A stretch of 60,754 bases of DNA from Cytophagales bacterium (GCA_016124425.1 WGNT01000030.1:1-60754), one strand, 5' to 3'; numbered from the stretch's first letter, positions 1 through 9,015 are shown. The notes: generated from the sequence alone by a model not told the origin. Numbers and translations are program-made.

Positions 1-1122
1 GCTACCTGGCATGCAGCAAGAAGGCGCACTATGCTTTTAATGTATAAGCCGGAGGGGACCCAAAAAGTGGAGGCACTTGCTGTGGCCCGATATGATGTGG
101 GTAAATCCTTCACAAAAGCCTGGGATCCGGAAACGCAGCCGGATCAGTGGAAGCAGTTGACCGACCTGATTGTGGAAAGAAACCCCAAGAAGATCGGAAT
201 CAATATTTCCGATGATTTTGGACATGCCGATGGGCTGACACGCACAGAACATGATTTGTTAATGAGCTATTTGCCGAAGAACTTCCATCAAAAGGTCACC
301 TCTGCCCAAAACCTGGCGGTAGGCTGGCTGGAAACCCGCATCCCTGCAGAGATGGCCGCTTACCGCCATATTCAGTCCATTGCCCATGAGATTATTCAGG
401 AAGGGCTTTCCGAAAAAGTGATCACTCCCGGAGTCACGACCACGGACGACGTGGTATGGTGGTACCGGGAGCGCATCAAAGAATTGAAACTGGACACCTG
501 GTTTCACCCTTCGGTGGATATTCAGCGGGCTGACCCCGCCAATCAGGAGCAACTTCGATCTTTTGCCGTCAAAGCGGAATCCCAAGTCATTATGCCCGGT
601 GATCTCTTGCATATGGACTTTGGCATTTCCTACCTGCGCCTGATGACGGATACGCAGCAGTTGGCCTATGTGCTAAAGCCGGGGGAAAATGAAGTTCCAA
701 CTTACCTGAAGGAAGCCATGAAAGTGGGCAACCGGGTGCAGGATATTTTGACCAGCCAGTTTGTGACCGGACGCATCGGCAATGAGATTCTGCGGGAAAC
801 CCGAAAAATTATGGAACAGGAGGGCATTCGCGGAAGTATTTATTCCCATCCCATGGGCTACCACGGCCATGCTTCCGGCCCTACCATCGGCATGTGGGAC
901 AATCAGGGCGATACCCCCGGGGCGGGAGATTATCCGCTTTATCCACACACGGCCTACGCTATCGAGTTAAACGCAGTGGTAAACGTACCTGAATGGGGCA
1001 AGGATGTTCGTATCCTATTGGAAGAAGGAGGGTACTTCGACGGTTCAACCGTGACCTATCTCAATGGCAGGCAAAAAGAATGGTTGACGATACCTAGGGT
1101 AAAGGAGTATTTGGATAATTAG
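1..1122 (+). CDS. M24 family metallopeptidase (Xaa-Pro aminopeptidase-like), 5' partial
   Basis: The frame is open to the left edge, so the N-terminus lies outside the window; the ATG at 31 is probably internal. The C-terminal 'pita-bread' M24 domain is complete. The five expected metal ligands are visible: Asp in MDFG, Asp in MTDTQQ, His in SHPMGYHGH, Glu in YAIELNAVV and Glu in LLEEGGY. The visible N-terminal part resembles the non-catalytic domain of aminopeptidase P proteins. The likely role is a dinuclear-metal aminopeptidase or prolidase, probably exported in this phylum, but the signal region is not visible. A second M24 enzyme lies at 48267-49679 and is not a close copy. Confidence 0.85.
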   Translation, partial: ATWHAARRRTMLLMYKPEGTQKVEALAVARYDVGKSFTKAWDPETQPDQWKQLTDLIVERNPKKIGINISDDFGHADGLTRTEHDLLMSYLPKNFHQKVTSAQNLAVGWLETRIPAEMAAYRHIQSIAHEIIQEGLSEKVITPGVTTTDDVVWWYRERIKELKLDTWFHPSVDIQRADPANQEQLRSFAVKAESQVIMPGDLLHMDFGISYLRLMTDTQQLAYVLKPGENEVPTYLKEAMKVGNRVQDILTSQFVTGRIGNEILRETRKIMEQEGIRGSIYSHPMGYHGHASGPTIGMWDNQGDTPGAGDYPLYPHTAYAIELNAVVNVPEWGKDVRILLEEGGYFDGSTVTYLNGRQKEWLTIPRVKEYLDN

Positions 1123-1179
1123 ATTGGGCAATATAGCGTCTTGCTGTATTGTCAAATGGCTTGCTGTTAGCAGCAACGC

Positions 1180-2160
1180 TTACTCCCGACGTTCAAGCAG
1201 ACGACGCTCGGCAATTCTTGAGGCGATGATACTGATGATAAATATCTGAATGGCATGATAAATCATCAACGGAAGGAGGATAATACCTACCGGAAAGGCT
1301 GCTGGAAAGAGTATCTTAGAAAAAACGGTACCATGTATGAGGGATTTCTTTGATCCGCAAAACTGTGCAGTAATCCGGTCTTCTTCCTCGAATCCCAATT
1401 GCTTGGAGAGGAATCCGACCAGAAAATAGACGAGGTAGAAAAGGATCGTCGTTGCCAATGTGATATACAACAGATCCGCAATGCCCACGGAACTAAATAC
1501 CCGATCTTCAAAGGACTCTGCAAAGCTCTTGTAAATGATCAGTAGGATAATGGACTTATCAAAGGTAGAAAGCTGCTTGCTGTGTTGCTGTACCCATTTC
1601 CCGAAAAACCGCTGCAAACTGATCCCAATAATTACGGGAAGTAGTATCTCCGTAAGCAACTTGATATAGATAACGCCTAAATCGAAATCTCCTGCCGCCT
1701 GCGTTAAAAATAATCCCATCCACAAGGGAGTGAGGACAATTCCGATCAGTCCAGAAATGCTTGCATTAAAGATGGCTGCGGGAATATTTCCTTTGGCTAT
1801 GGAAACCATCACTACGGATGAAGAAACGGTCGAAGGCAGGGCCGCTAAAAAGAGGAAGGCAAGCCAAACTGCCTTGCCTTCCGCTGTGTGTACTAGGGGG
1901 AAAAAGGCTAAGATGAGCAAGGGAAAAACGAAGAATGTACTCGCTTGGACAAGGATGTGCAGTTTCCAGTTTCTTAACCCGTTTCTGATTTTTTCTGGAC
2001 TGAGCTTTAGCCCGTAAAAAAAGAATATCATCGAGATGCCAATACTTCCGATCAAATCAATTGGAACCGGACTTTCTTTACTTCCCCACTGTGGAAAAAA
2101 ATAGGCCAGAATGATCACCACGATGATGGCCAAAACAAAATTATCTATTTTTATTTTCAT
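1180..2160 (-). CDS. Bile acid:sodium symporter-like (SBF-like) transporter
   Basis: This 326-residue, very hydrophobic protein has about nine to ten membrane segments. It has small-residue-rich helices typical of the SBF-like/YfeH branch of the BART superfamily: LPSTVSSSVVM in the middle and FCGSKKSLIHGTVFSKILFP near the C-terminus. Family members are inner-membrane sodium- or proton-coupled carriers of organic anions; the substrate cannot be read from sequence. The ATG at 2160 is followed directly by a basic residue and the first helix. It converges with the M24 gene and no operon partner is evident. Confidence 0.85.
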   Translation of the reverse strand: MKIKIDNFVLAIIVVIILAYFFPQWGSKESPVPIDLIGSIGISMIFFFYGLKLSPEKIRNGLRNWKLHILVQASTFFVFPLLILAFFPLVHTAEGKAVWLAFLFLAALPSTVSSSVVMVSIAKGNIPAAIFNASISGLIGIVLTPLWMGLFLTQAAGDFDLGVIYIKLLTEILLPVIIGISLQRFFGKWVQQHSKQLSTFDKSIILLIIYKSFAESFEDRVFSSVGIADLLYITLATTILFYLVYFLVGFLSKQLGFEEEDRITAQFCGSKKSLIHGTVFSKILFPAAFPVGIILLPLMIYHAIQIFIISIIASRIAERRLLERRE

Positions 2161-2253
2161 AGATGAAACTGGAGTTTCTATAAACCCTATCCAATGCGAA
2201 GCTCAAAAAGTAAGACAATATATCCAAATATTATTGAACTGCGAGAAAAAAGA

Positions 2254-2471
2254 GAACCGCGGAGGACACGGAGGTTTTTTCAAATTCCTTGGTGACCTTT
2301 GTGCCTACTTTGCGTCCTTTGTGGTCATTTTTATAAGGTAACAAAAGAGATACCTCGAGTAAACAATGGAACCACGGAGGACACGGAGGTTTCACAGAGG
2401 GCACGGAGGTTTTTTCAAAGTCCTTGGTGGCCTTTGTGCCTACTTTGCGTCCTTTGTGGGCTTTTTTGTGG
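2254..2471. repeat. Two copies of a CACGGAGG-type intergenic repeat
   Basis: Copy 1 is at about 2254-2334 and copy 2 at about 2369-2471. Each starts GAACC[G/A]CGGAGGACACGG and ends in CTTTGTGCCTACTTTGCG followed by TCCTTTGTGG. The end is a degenerate inverted form of the start, since its complement reads CCACAAAGGACGCAAAG. Copy 2 has an extra internal CACAGAGGGCACGGAGG segment. Both copies have the same orientation and fill most of the 352-bp gap between the transporter and the methyltransferase. Short open frames on both strands here are repeat translations rather than genes. Their role is unknown. Confidence 0.8.
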
Positions 2472-2512
2472 TACACGCATAAGCCATTTAGAATTTATGA
2501 ATTCGCTACGTA

Positions 2513-3148
2513 TTACGCTTTTTTATAAACCTTTGCCTGAATAAACCCCTCCATAAAACTACAGGCTTCCTTTTCCTTCCAGCCCCAACGTTCAAAAAAG
2601 TACGCATAATCCGGCAAATCTTTTCTTGGGTGACCAACCACAATTCTAAATAGCCGGATCATCGCCTTTATTAACCACCGCTTCTTCGGAACTGCATAAA
2701 AGTCCGCGAAAATCCACTCAGTGTCCTTGGCAGCACTTCCATTAAACCGTTCAAAAAGCTCCTCTAGCTCCGCATCCGATAGCACATCCAAGAAATACTG
2801 CGTAAGGATTACATCGGATTTTATATGACTAAACTGCGAGAAATCGGTACTGTGCACAAATTGTATGTTAGTGGGAATCTTGCCCTGGAACCGATTTTTC
2901 GCCATGCGAATCATGGAGGTGGAAGCTTCTACATAATATATGCTGCCTTGTTCACCAATTCGGTCTACGATTTCCCGTAGGTTTTCACCCGTGCCGCCTC
3001 CAAGTATAAGGACCCTTTTCCCACGCTTTACCCTGTCCAAATAGCAAAACTTGCTTAAGGTATAGTGTTCCCCCAACAGCCACCGGGATATTGGATCGTA
3101 GATCCAGGCGATTCGGTTATATGTGTTTACCGTTTTGCCCATAATCAA
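2513..3148 (-). CDS. Class I SAM-dependent methyltransferase
   Basis: This 211-residue Rossmann-type methyltransferase has motif I at residues 46-56 (VLILGGGTGEN), an acidic residue after strand 2 (YYVEAS), and a motif IV-like region (SDVILTQYFLDVLSD). The N-terminus (YNRIAWIYDPISRWLLG) resembles UbiE-like methyltransferases of lipid or quinone pathways. The start could be 3148 or the Met two codons later. It lies 4 bp downstream of a UbiA-type membrane protein, so the two are almost certainly co-transcribed and may modify the same isoprenoid-linked product. The substrate is unknown. Confidence 0.85.
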   Translation of the reverse strand: MIMGKTVNTYNRIAWIYDPISRWLLGEHYTLSKFCYLDRVKRGKRVLILGGGTGENLREIVDRIGEQGSIYYVEASTSMIRMAKNRFQGKIPTNIQFVHSTDFSQFSHIKSDVILTQYFLDVLSDAELEELFERFNGSAAKDTEWIFADFYAVPKKRWLIKAMIRLFRIVVGHPRKDLPDYAYFFERWGWKEKEACSFMEGFIQAKVYKKA

Positions 3149-3152
3149 CCAG

Positions 3153-3998
3153 CTATGCCAACAGTACTAGCACCCACGGGAGAAAAAAGGCAGCCTCCAG
3201 TTTTCGTCGGACTTTTTCGCTCGGAGCATCTCCTTCCAAAAAGTACCGAACATGCCACATAAATAAAATCAAGACAATGAGCGTGAACACGTGGTAGCCT
3301 GATGGCAAGAGGAAGAATAAACTCACCGTATACAGTATCCCCCCGAATCCAAGCCAGTATAAAAATTGCCGTACTTTTTCTGTGCCCAGCGCGGATACCA
3401 TCGATTTTTGACCCGCACGCTCATCGGAGACATGATCGAGCAAGGACAAAAAAACCAGGTTGAACCAAGCCAAAAGCAAGTAAGTAGCCACATAATGCAG
3501 CCACCTCCAATCATAGATGCTTTCTATTCCCTGCATAAGAGGCAGCATGACCAATCCTACTACATACAAGACAGCGATTGTAATTTCTTTAATGGGCCCC
3601 ATTTGTTCTTTAAAATATTGGGTAACTACCATCGCTGAAAAAATCAGCGCCGCCAAAAGGGCGCCCATGAAAAATATTGTCCTAGAGGGTAAAAAGTACC
3701 AGGCCAGAAAAAGGCCGGCTACTGCAGCCAGGAAAGTTACCAAAGAAAGTAAGCGGAAATGCTCGCTGTGAAAGCGATGGCGGGCAGACACCAATTCACC
3801 AGGGGAAAAACGGGCATCCAACAAATGATCAAAGGTATACACAACCCACACCGCCATGGCAAGGATCAGATAAGAAACGGTAGACAGAGGTACCTCCAAT
3901 ACCTTCGCGAAAAAGTACATTCCAGCACAGGCTCCTATGGCTACATCAATAGACATGTAGTGGACGATGCGGTAAAAAGAAGCCAACCAAACGGACAT
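3153..3998 (-). CDS. UbiA-type prenyltransferase-like membrane protein
   Basis: This 281-residue protein has about eight membrane segments. Two aspartate pairs sit where UbiA enzymes bind Mg-diphosphate: D57-x3-D61 (YTFDHLLDARF) and D188-x3-D192 (LLDHVSDERAG). UbiA enzymes join an isoprenyl diphosphate to an acceptor within the membrane. The sequence is divergent and the acceptor cannot be named. The methyltransferase follows after 4 bp. A good -7 element lies only 5 bp upstream of this ATG, so either the message is nearly leaderless or translation starts at Met15 (MSIDVAIGA). Confidence 0.7.
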   Translation of the reverse strand: MSVWLASFYRIVHYMSIDVAIGACAGMYFFAKVLEVPLSTVSYLILAMAVWVVYTFDHLLDARFSPGELVSARHRFHSEHFRLLSLVTFLAAVAGLFLAWYFLPSRTIFFMGALLAALIFSAMVVTQYFKEQMGPIKEITIAVLYVVGLVMLPLMQGIESIYDWRWLHYVATYLLLAWFNLVFLSLLDHVSDERAGQKSMVSALGTEKVRQFLYWLGFGGILYTVSLFFLLPSGYHVFTLIVLILFMWHVRYFLEGDAPSEKVRRKLEAAFFLPWVLVLLA

Positions 3999-4002
3999 GG
4001 AA

Positions 4003-4010
4003 CAAAGTTA
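4003..4010 (-). promoter_or_regulatory. Candidate -7 element for the UbiA-like/methyltransferase pair
   Basis: On the minus strand this reads TAACTTTG, a full match to the Bacteroidota -7 consensus TAnnTTTG. No convincing TTTG lies 19 nt upstream. The distance to the annotated start would leave essentially no leader. Confidence 0.35.
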
Positions 4011-4094
4011 GCCATTCGTAGAAGGATATTACAGCAAAAAAGCGTAAATTCAACGCTTGGCTAAAAGATGAATGCACCAAGCTATTATCGGATC

Positions 4095-4165
4095 AAATCG
4101 AGCCTGCCTACCGGACAGGCAGGCATGACGGGATCGTCACGCCCAGGGATCATTTTCGAATGGAG
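4095..4165 (+). repeat. Dispersed hairpin repeat, copy 1
   Basis: A GCCTGCCT/AGGCAGGC inverted pair (4102-4109 with 4117-4124, 7-nt loop) sits in the gap before the SGNH genes. The 21 nt at 4095-4115 recur in inverted orientation at 53124-53144 with one mismatch. The following CCAGGGATCATTTTCG is loosely echoed beside the second copy. It looks like a dispersed intergenic element. The rest of the 244-bp gap shows nothing clear. Confidence 0.6.
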
Positions 4166-4242
4166 ATTTTACCGATCCTAGTCGCTACAGGCTACCCCGA
4201 TACAAAGGGGTAAGTTGTCGCAAATAAAAAAACTAGATACAG

Positions 4243-4881
4243 ATGAAAAAATGGATGTTTGCAGTATTGCTTTTACTTGGTTTCGATTGTATTGCCCAGA
4301 ACGGAGTCGGAATTCGGGTGGCCTGTGTAGGTAACAGTATTACAGAGGGTCCAGGAAGAGACAACATTAATAGTTATCCCCTAATGATGCAAAAATTGCT
4401 TGGAGATGCCTATTGGGTTAAAAATTTCGGAGTAAGCGGCAGCACCCTGTTAAAGCAGGGGGATTTGCCGTATTGGGATCAGCCTCAATACAAAGAAGTG
4501 CTCGATTTCGGGCCGAGTATCCTTATCGTCAAGTTGGGAACCAATGATTCCAAGCCTCAAAACTGGAAGTTTAAAGATGCCTTTGTCGATAATTACATTC
4601 AATTGATTGAATCGATAAAGGGGAAAATGCCGGAAGATGGCAAGGTGTATGTATGTTTGCCGGTTCCGGTTTTTGAGGATAATTGGGGCATTACCGAGCG
4701 CATTCTAGTGAAAGAAATGCGGCCCATGTTAAAGAAAATAGCCCGGGCTACCGGTGCGAAGATCATCGATTTGCACAAACCCTTTGCAGCTAAAGCCGGA
4801 CTGTTTCCCGACGGAGTGCACCCTAATGCGGAGGGAAATGCCCAAATGGCTGAACGTATAGCAACCATTATCACCGATTAA
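4243..4881 (+). CDS. Secreted SGNH/GDSL hydrolase
   Basis: This 212-residue exported esterase-like protein has a signal peptide at residues 1-19 ending in IAQ. The SGNH blocks are in order: block I GNSIT with nucleophile Ser32, block III GTND with Asn101, and block V DGVHPN with Asp190 and His193. The family removes acyl groups (often O-acetyl) from carbohydrates; the substrate is not determined. The length is normal. Its TAA is followed immediately by the ATG of a second SGNH gene, so the two are one transcript and probably translationally coupled. Confidence 0.88.
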   Translation: MKKWMFAVLLLLGFDCIAQNGVGIRVACVGNSITEGPGRDNINSYPLMMQKLLGDAYWVKNFGVSGSTLLKQGDLPYWDQPQYKEVLDFGPSILIVKLGTNDSKPQNWKFKDAFVDNYIQLIESIKGKMPEDGKVYVCLPVPVFEDNWGITERILVKEMRPMLKKIARATGAKIIDLHKPFAAKAGLFPDGVHPNAEGNAQMAERIATIITD

Positions 4882-5820
4882 ATGAAACCTTTCCGGAAAT
4901 TTAAGCTCATGTTGGTTTCCTGCCTGCTAGGCTTGGGGTTTATGGATGGGCTACAGGCCCAAGTCACTTATGAACTTCCGCCGAAGGCAGAACGCATTTT
5001 GTTTTTGGGCAACAGCATTACCTACGGGGCACACTATGTAAATTACGTGATTGCCTACCTTCATCTGAACTATCCAGAGCGAAAATTTGAATTTGTCAAC
5101 GTGGGGCTTCCGAGCGAAACGGTCTCCGGACTCTCCGAGCCGGGACATGCCGACGGCAGGTTTCCGAGGCCGGATCTACATGAGCGCCTTGACCGCATTC
5201 TTGAGGCGGTGAAGCCTGAGGTTGTGTTTTCATGCTATGGGATGAATGATGGCATTTACATGCCTTTTGATGATGCGCGGTTTTTGGCGTATAGAGAGGG
5301 CCAAGAGAAGCTACATGAAAAAGTAACGGCTACGGGAGCTGTGCTTTTCCACCTCACTCCGCCGATATATGACTCCCGAAAAGGAGCAGCGTACGCCAAT
5401 GTGCTTGATATTTATAGCAGTTGGTTACTAAGTCGCCGGTATACCGATGGTTGGCAGGTGATCGACCTACATTGGCCTATGCAAAAATTTTTGGAGGACA
5501 ACCGGAGGGAGTCACCTGATTTCGTCCTTGCTGCTGATGGCGTCCATCCCAATGAAATTGGGCACTGGCTTATGGCAAGAGAACTGCTATGTGGCCTAGG
5601 GGAAAAACAAGTAGACGGTATGGAATCTCATGAAGGCTACTTTGGCATACAAAAGAAGGGCATGGAAACCTTAGCGCTTGTAGCCGACTTTCAGGCAGTG
5701 TCGAAAGATGCCTGGTTGACACATATTGGGCATAAAAGGCCCGGCATGGCCACCGGTATTTCGCTCAACGCCCTCAATGCTGAACGGGAGCAATTTGCCG
5801 AAAAACTGGCCGATTTGTAA
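4882..5820 (+). CDS. Secreted SGNH/GDSL hydrolase
   Basis: This 312-residue protein begins at the ATG abutting the previous stop. It has a signal peptide (about residues 1-26, ending LQAQ), GNSITYG with nucleophile Ser45, a block III-like YGMND, and DGVHPNEIG carrying the Asp and His. A C-terminal extension of about 90 residues after block V is not recognised. Sequence outside the blocks differs strongly from the upstream SGNH protein, so the pair is not a recent duplication. Likely a periplasmic or surface carbohydrate de-acylase. A terminator follows at 5880-5901. Confidence 0.87.
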   Translation: MKPFRKFKLMLVSCLLGLGFMDGLQAQVTYELPPKAERILFLGNSITYGAHYVNYVIAYLHLNYPERKFEFVNVGLPSETVSGLSEPGHADGRFPRPDLHERLDRILEAVKPEVVFSCYGMNDGIYMPFDDARFLAYREGQEKLHEKVTATGAVLFHLTPPIYDSRKGAAYANVLDIYSSWLLSRRYTDGWQVIDLHWPMQKFLEDNRRESPDFVLAADGVHPNEIGHWLMARELLCGLGEKQVDGMESHEGYFGIQKKGMETLALVADFQAVSKDAWLTHIGHKRPGMATGISLNALNAEREQFAEKLADL

Positions 5821-5879
5821 CAGATTGGTATTCAAATATTGGCGAGAATCCCTGTAGCAGGTGTTCAGGATAGCTTTTT

Positions 5880-5901
5880 AAAGACGAACGTTGTCTTTTT
5901 T
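5880..5901 (+). terminator. Rho-independent terminator after the SGNH pair
   Basis: A 6-bp stem AAAGAC/GTCTTT with a 7-nt loop leads into a run of T. It lies 60 bp after the second SGNH stop. The stem is short, so confidence is moderate. Confidence 0.5.
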
Positions 5902-5989
5902 ATGATTTTTCTCTCCCCCCGGTAAAGCAGGCATGGTTGATGTATGATGTAGGCGTTAATCGATGCGTTTACTATAAAATTTTAATCAA

Positions 5990-6952
5990 ATGGAGAGAAT
6001 ATACAAAGATTCCTCTCAGTCCCAGCCAAAGTTTAAGATGCGCCATTTGCCGAAGCTATTTATGAAAGCGGCAAAAATCTGGAACGCCAATAACCCTTGG
6101 CGCTTGGGTGCGGTAGTAGCCTACTATGCGGTACTTTCGCTACCGGGATTATTGATCATCATTATCAATTCGGTAGGGGCCATTTGGGGCAATGAAATAG
6201 TACGAGGGGAGATTTCCAGTGAAATATCTGAGGCTATAGGTCCGGATACGGCACAGGCAATTATCGGTATTATTTCCAATACCCAGCAGGACAACAGAAC
6301 CTTATTTTCCACCATTCTCGGGGTCGCCGTGCTGGTGTTTGGTGCTACCGGGGTTTTTTACCAACTTCAAATCTCAATGAATGAGATATGGGGAGTGAAG
6401 GCAGATCCAAATGCGGGGTTTGTAAAGGTTTTAAAAGACCGTGCGCTTAGCCTAGCTTTTGTTATGGCCATTGCTTTTTTATTGATTGTGAGTTTTGTTA
6501 TTTCTACCGCGCTGACGGTAGTTAGTTCTTACCTTAGTCAGATCTGGCAGCCGGAATTTGTAAGCATCGCCCAAGTCCTGGAGTTTATACTATCTACGGG
6601 TATCTTGGGATTGCTCTTTGTGCTCATCTTTCGGTTTATGCCTGACATGGAAATTCACTGGAATTCAGTTTGGCTTGGTGGTTTTATTACAGCACTTTTA
6701 TTTAACTTGGGGAAATTTCTGCTAAGCCTTTATTTCGGGATTTCCGAACCTGGATCCACTTATGGTGCGGCAGGTTCTGTTGTGTTGGTGTTGCTTTGGG
6801 TTTCTTATTCCTGTTTGATCCTGTTTTTTGGTGCCGCATTTACGCGGGTGTATGCCGAAAAGTACGGGCCGAAACTCAGACCTCAGGAACATGCCATGAT
6901 CGTGGAAAACAAAGAGGTAATTGTTGAAAACGGAAGCAAACGCGCAAAATAA
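5990..6952 (+). CDS. YihY/BrkB family inner-membrane protein
   Basis: This 320-residue protein has about six membrane segments and the family's signatures: WRLGAVVAYYAVLSLPGLLII near the N-terminus, FGATGVFYQLQISMNEIWGV in the middle, and YGAAGSVVLVLLWVSYSCLI near the C-terminus. The family was once misnamed RNase BN; it is a membrane protein of uncertain transport function. The C-terminal 30 residues are charged and cytoplasmic. It appears to be a single-gene unit. Confidence 0.9.
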   Translation: MERIYKDSSQSQPKFKMRHLPKLFMKAAKIWNANNPWRLGAVVAYYAVLSLPGLLIIIINSVGAIWGNEIVRGEISSEISEAIGPDTAQAIIGIISNTQQDNRTLFSTILGVAVLVFGATGVFYQLQISMNEIWGVKADPNAGFVKVLKDRALSLAFVMAIAFLLIVSFVISTALTVVSSYLSQIWQPEFVSIAQVLEFILSTGILGLLFVLIFRFMPDMEIHWNSVWLGGFITALLFNLGKFLLSLYFGISEPGSTYGAAGSVVLVLLWVSYSCLILFFGAAFTRVYAEKYGPKLRPQEHAMIVENKEVIVENGSKRAK

Positions 6953-7128
6953 GCAGCATTGTTTTTGCATACGGGTAATAAGGTGGGTTTTACGTAGCGT
7001 AAGTGGGTAACAGCGTGACTTGGAAAAAAACGACGTTCCCTTAGTCCACATTGCAGCCCCTACTTTACCTGCTCTAACTCTAAAAATAATTTAAAATTGA
7101 TATACCTAACGGCAAAGGCCAAAAATAT

Positions 7129-8574
7129 ATGACGCGATCCACATCTATGGTTTTTATCTACCATCTGCTTATTGCCAGCTGGTTCGTAGGCTGTGCCACA
7201 AACCCCGTTACTGGAAAGAAACAGCTAGTATTGATGTCAGAAGCGCAAGAGATCAGCATGGGTAAATCATCTGATCCGCAAATCACTGCATTCTTTGGCG
7301 TCTACGAAGACCCAAAACTACAGCAGTTTATTACAGAAAAAGGCATGGAGATGGCGGCCATTTCCCATAGGCCCAATCTAAACTATGAGTTTAAGATCGT
7401 TGACTCTCCAGTCATCAATGCATTTGCGGTGCCAGGTGGGTTTGTGTATTTCACCCGCGGCATCATGGCGCACTTCAACAACGAAGCTGAGTTTGCTGGG
7501 GTACTCGGACACGAAATCGGACATATTACGGCCCGACACTCGGTGATTCAACAACGTAATCAGCTCTTGGGCCAGCTTGGCATGATCGCTGGCGTGATCT
7601 TAATGCCCGAACTTTCCGACTTTGTAGAGCCCTTGTCCCAAGGGATGCAGCTGGCTTTACTGAGCTTTGGCAGAGATGCCGAGCGGCAATCAGATAAGCT
7701 TGGCGTAGAATATTCATCTAAAATAGGCTACGATGCAGTAGAAATGGCCGGATTCTTCCAGACCTTAGAAAGGCAACAAGCCAAATCCGGTGGGAACCAA
7801 ATCCCGGATTTCCTCTCCTCTCACCCCTCGCCGGCGGAGCGGAACATTACCGTGGCCCGGCTGGCCGGGGAATGGCAGGAAAAGTTAAACCTTGAGAATG
7901 CGGATGTCAACAGGGAGAGTTACCTTCGCAGAATTGACGGATTAGTGCTGGGTGAGGACCCAAAGCAGGGCTTTGTTGAAAACAATGTGTTTTACCACCC
8001 GGTGCTCAAGTTTTCATTTCCCATCCCTGCTGACTGGAACCTGCAAAATACCCCGCAGCAGGTTCAAATGGCCCCTAAGAATGGAGAAGCCATCATTAGG
8101 CTCACCTTGGCGAAGGGGAACTCGCTCCAGGAAGCAGCAGCCTCGCTCATTGAACAGTATAAGTTGGAAATAGTGGAATCAAACGAGGTACGGATTAACG
8201 GTCTTCCTGCTATCGTGTTTATTGCTGATCAAAAACAGGAACAACAGAGTATTCGGGTAAATGCCAGCTTGATACAATTTGGTGAGAATATCTACGCCAT
8301 TCTTGGAATTACAACAGAGCCCAAGTTTCCAAACTATCAGCCGTTTTTCAAAGCGACCATGAACGGTTTTCAAGAGTTACGGGATACTGAAAAACTTAAT
8401 CGAAAGCCTGACGTCGTCCGTATCAAAACGGTACCACGGACGATGACCCTTCAAGCTGCTTTGCAGCACTTTAATATGCCTTCGGATCGGATGGAAGAAT
8501 TAGCCATCCTCAACGGAATGGCGCTTGACGATACGACCGAAAAGGGAATGCTTATAAAAGTGGTTGGAAAATAG
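7129..8574 (+). CDS. M48 family metalloprotease lipoprotein
   Basis: This 481-residue protein has a lipobox at Cys22 (SWFVGC). The zinc-protease core contains H128-E-x-x-H132 (LGHEIGHITARH) and a downstream Glu in DAERQSDKLGVEY as likely third ligand. The BepA-like start NPVTGKKQLVLMSEAQE is typical of periplasmic M48 quality-control proteases. In place of a TPR tail there is a long region followed by a C-terminal segment resembling a LysM-type module (about residues 430-480). Predicted role: envelope protein turnover. The start could be Met1 or Met7. Confidence 0.9.
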   Translation: MTRSTSMVFIYHLLIASWFVGCATNPVTGKKQLVLMSEAQEISMGKSSDPQITAFFGVYEDPKLQQFITEKGMEMAAISHRPNLNYEFKIVDSPVINAFAVPGGFVYFTRGIMAHFNNEAEFAGVLGHEIGHITARHSVIQQRNQLLGQLGMIAGVILMPELSDFVEPLSQGMQLALLSFGRDAERQSDKLGVEYSSKIGYDAVEMAGFFQTLERQQAKSGGNQIPDFLSSHPSPAERNITVARLAGEWQEKLNLENADVNRESYLRRIDGLVLGEDPKQGFVENNVFYHPVLKFSFPIPADWNLQNTPQQVQMAPKNGEAIIRLTLAKGNSLQEAAASLIEQYKLEIVESNEVRINGLPAIVFIADQKQEQQSIRVNASLIQFGENIYAILGITTEPKFPNYQPFFKATMNGFQELRDTEKLNRKPDVVRIKTVPRTMTLQAALQHFNMPSDRMEELAILNGMALDDTTEKGMLIKVVGK

Positions 8575-8696
8575 CCTTAAATCGGAGCGTTTTGTCGGGG
8601 ATTAAAGTAACGTTCGTGCATATAAAATGCTCGCCTAATGTCTTGCTTTTTGGTCAGGAGTGGCTATATTGTGTGAAAGACCGTAACGGGAACGAA

Positions 8697-8948
8697 ATGA
8701 ACTCCACTGAAAACGAGGCAGCGAACGCGTCAATGCCGCAAGCCCCCAAGCGTCGTTGGAGCCCGCATACAGCGGCTTTTCTGTCGTTTATTTTTCCGGG
8801 CTGGGGACAGATTTATAAGGGGCAAGTCAAAAATGGGATTTTCTGGATGATTATTACCATAGCCGCCTATTTTTATATGGTTATTCCCGGCGTGATACTA
8901 CAGCTGCTCTGCACAATAGAAGCAGCAGTCCGGAATGTAGAAAAATAA
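8697..8948 (+). CDS. Small TM2-like membrane protein
   Basis: This 83-residue protein has a charged N-terminus, then two hydrophobic segments. The first contains SFIFPGWGQIYKGQ, resembling the TM2-domain motif P-G-x-G-x-x-Y-x-G. The frame is open further upstream, but I chose the ATG at 8697 because the preceding residues are unlike the family and this ATG begins a compact domain. Function is unknown. It lies downstream of the M48 protease and might be co-transcribed with it. Confidence 0.7.
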   Translation: MNSTENEAANASMPQAPKRRWSPHTAAFLSFIFPGWGQIYKGQVKNGIFWMIITIAAYFYMVIPGVILQLLCTIEAAVRNVEK

Positions 8949-9015
8949 TTACTGGCTAGGTATAAGGGTAAACGGTTGATCGGTTGTCTTGGATAAAACA
9001 ACACGTCAATTATTC

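Noticed and set aside
2231-2476. 81-codon minus-strand and overlapping plus-strand frames
   Set aside because: They are translations of the two CACGGAGG repeats; the residues repeat with the DNA and resemble no family.
8592-8696. N-terminal extension of the small TM2-like protein
   Set aside because: The 35 extra residues lack family similarity and the ATG at 8697 begins the compact protein.
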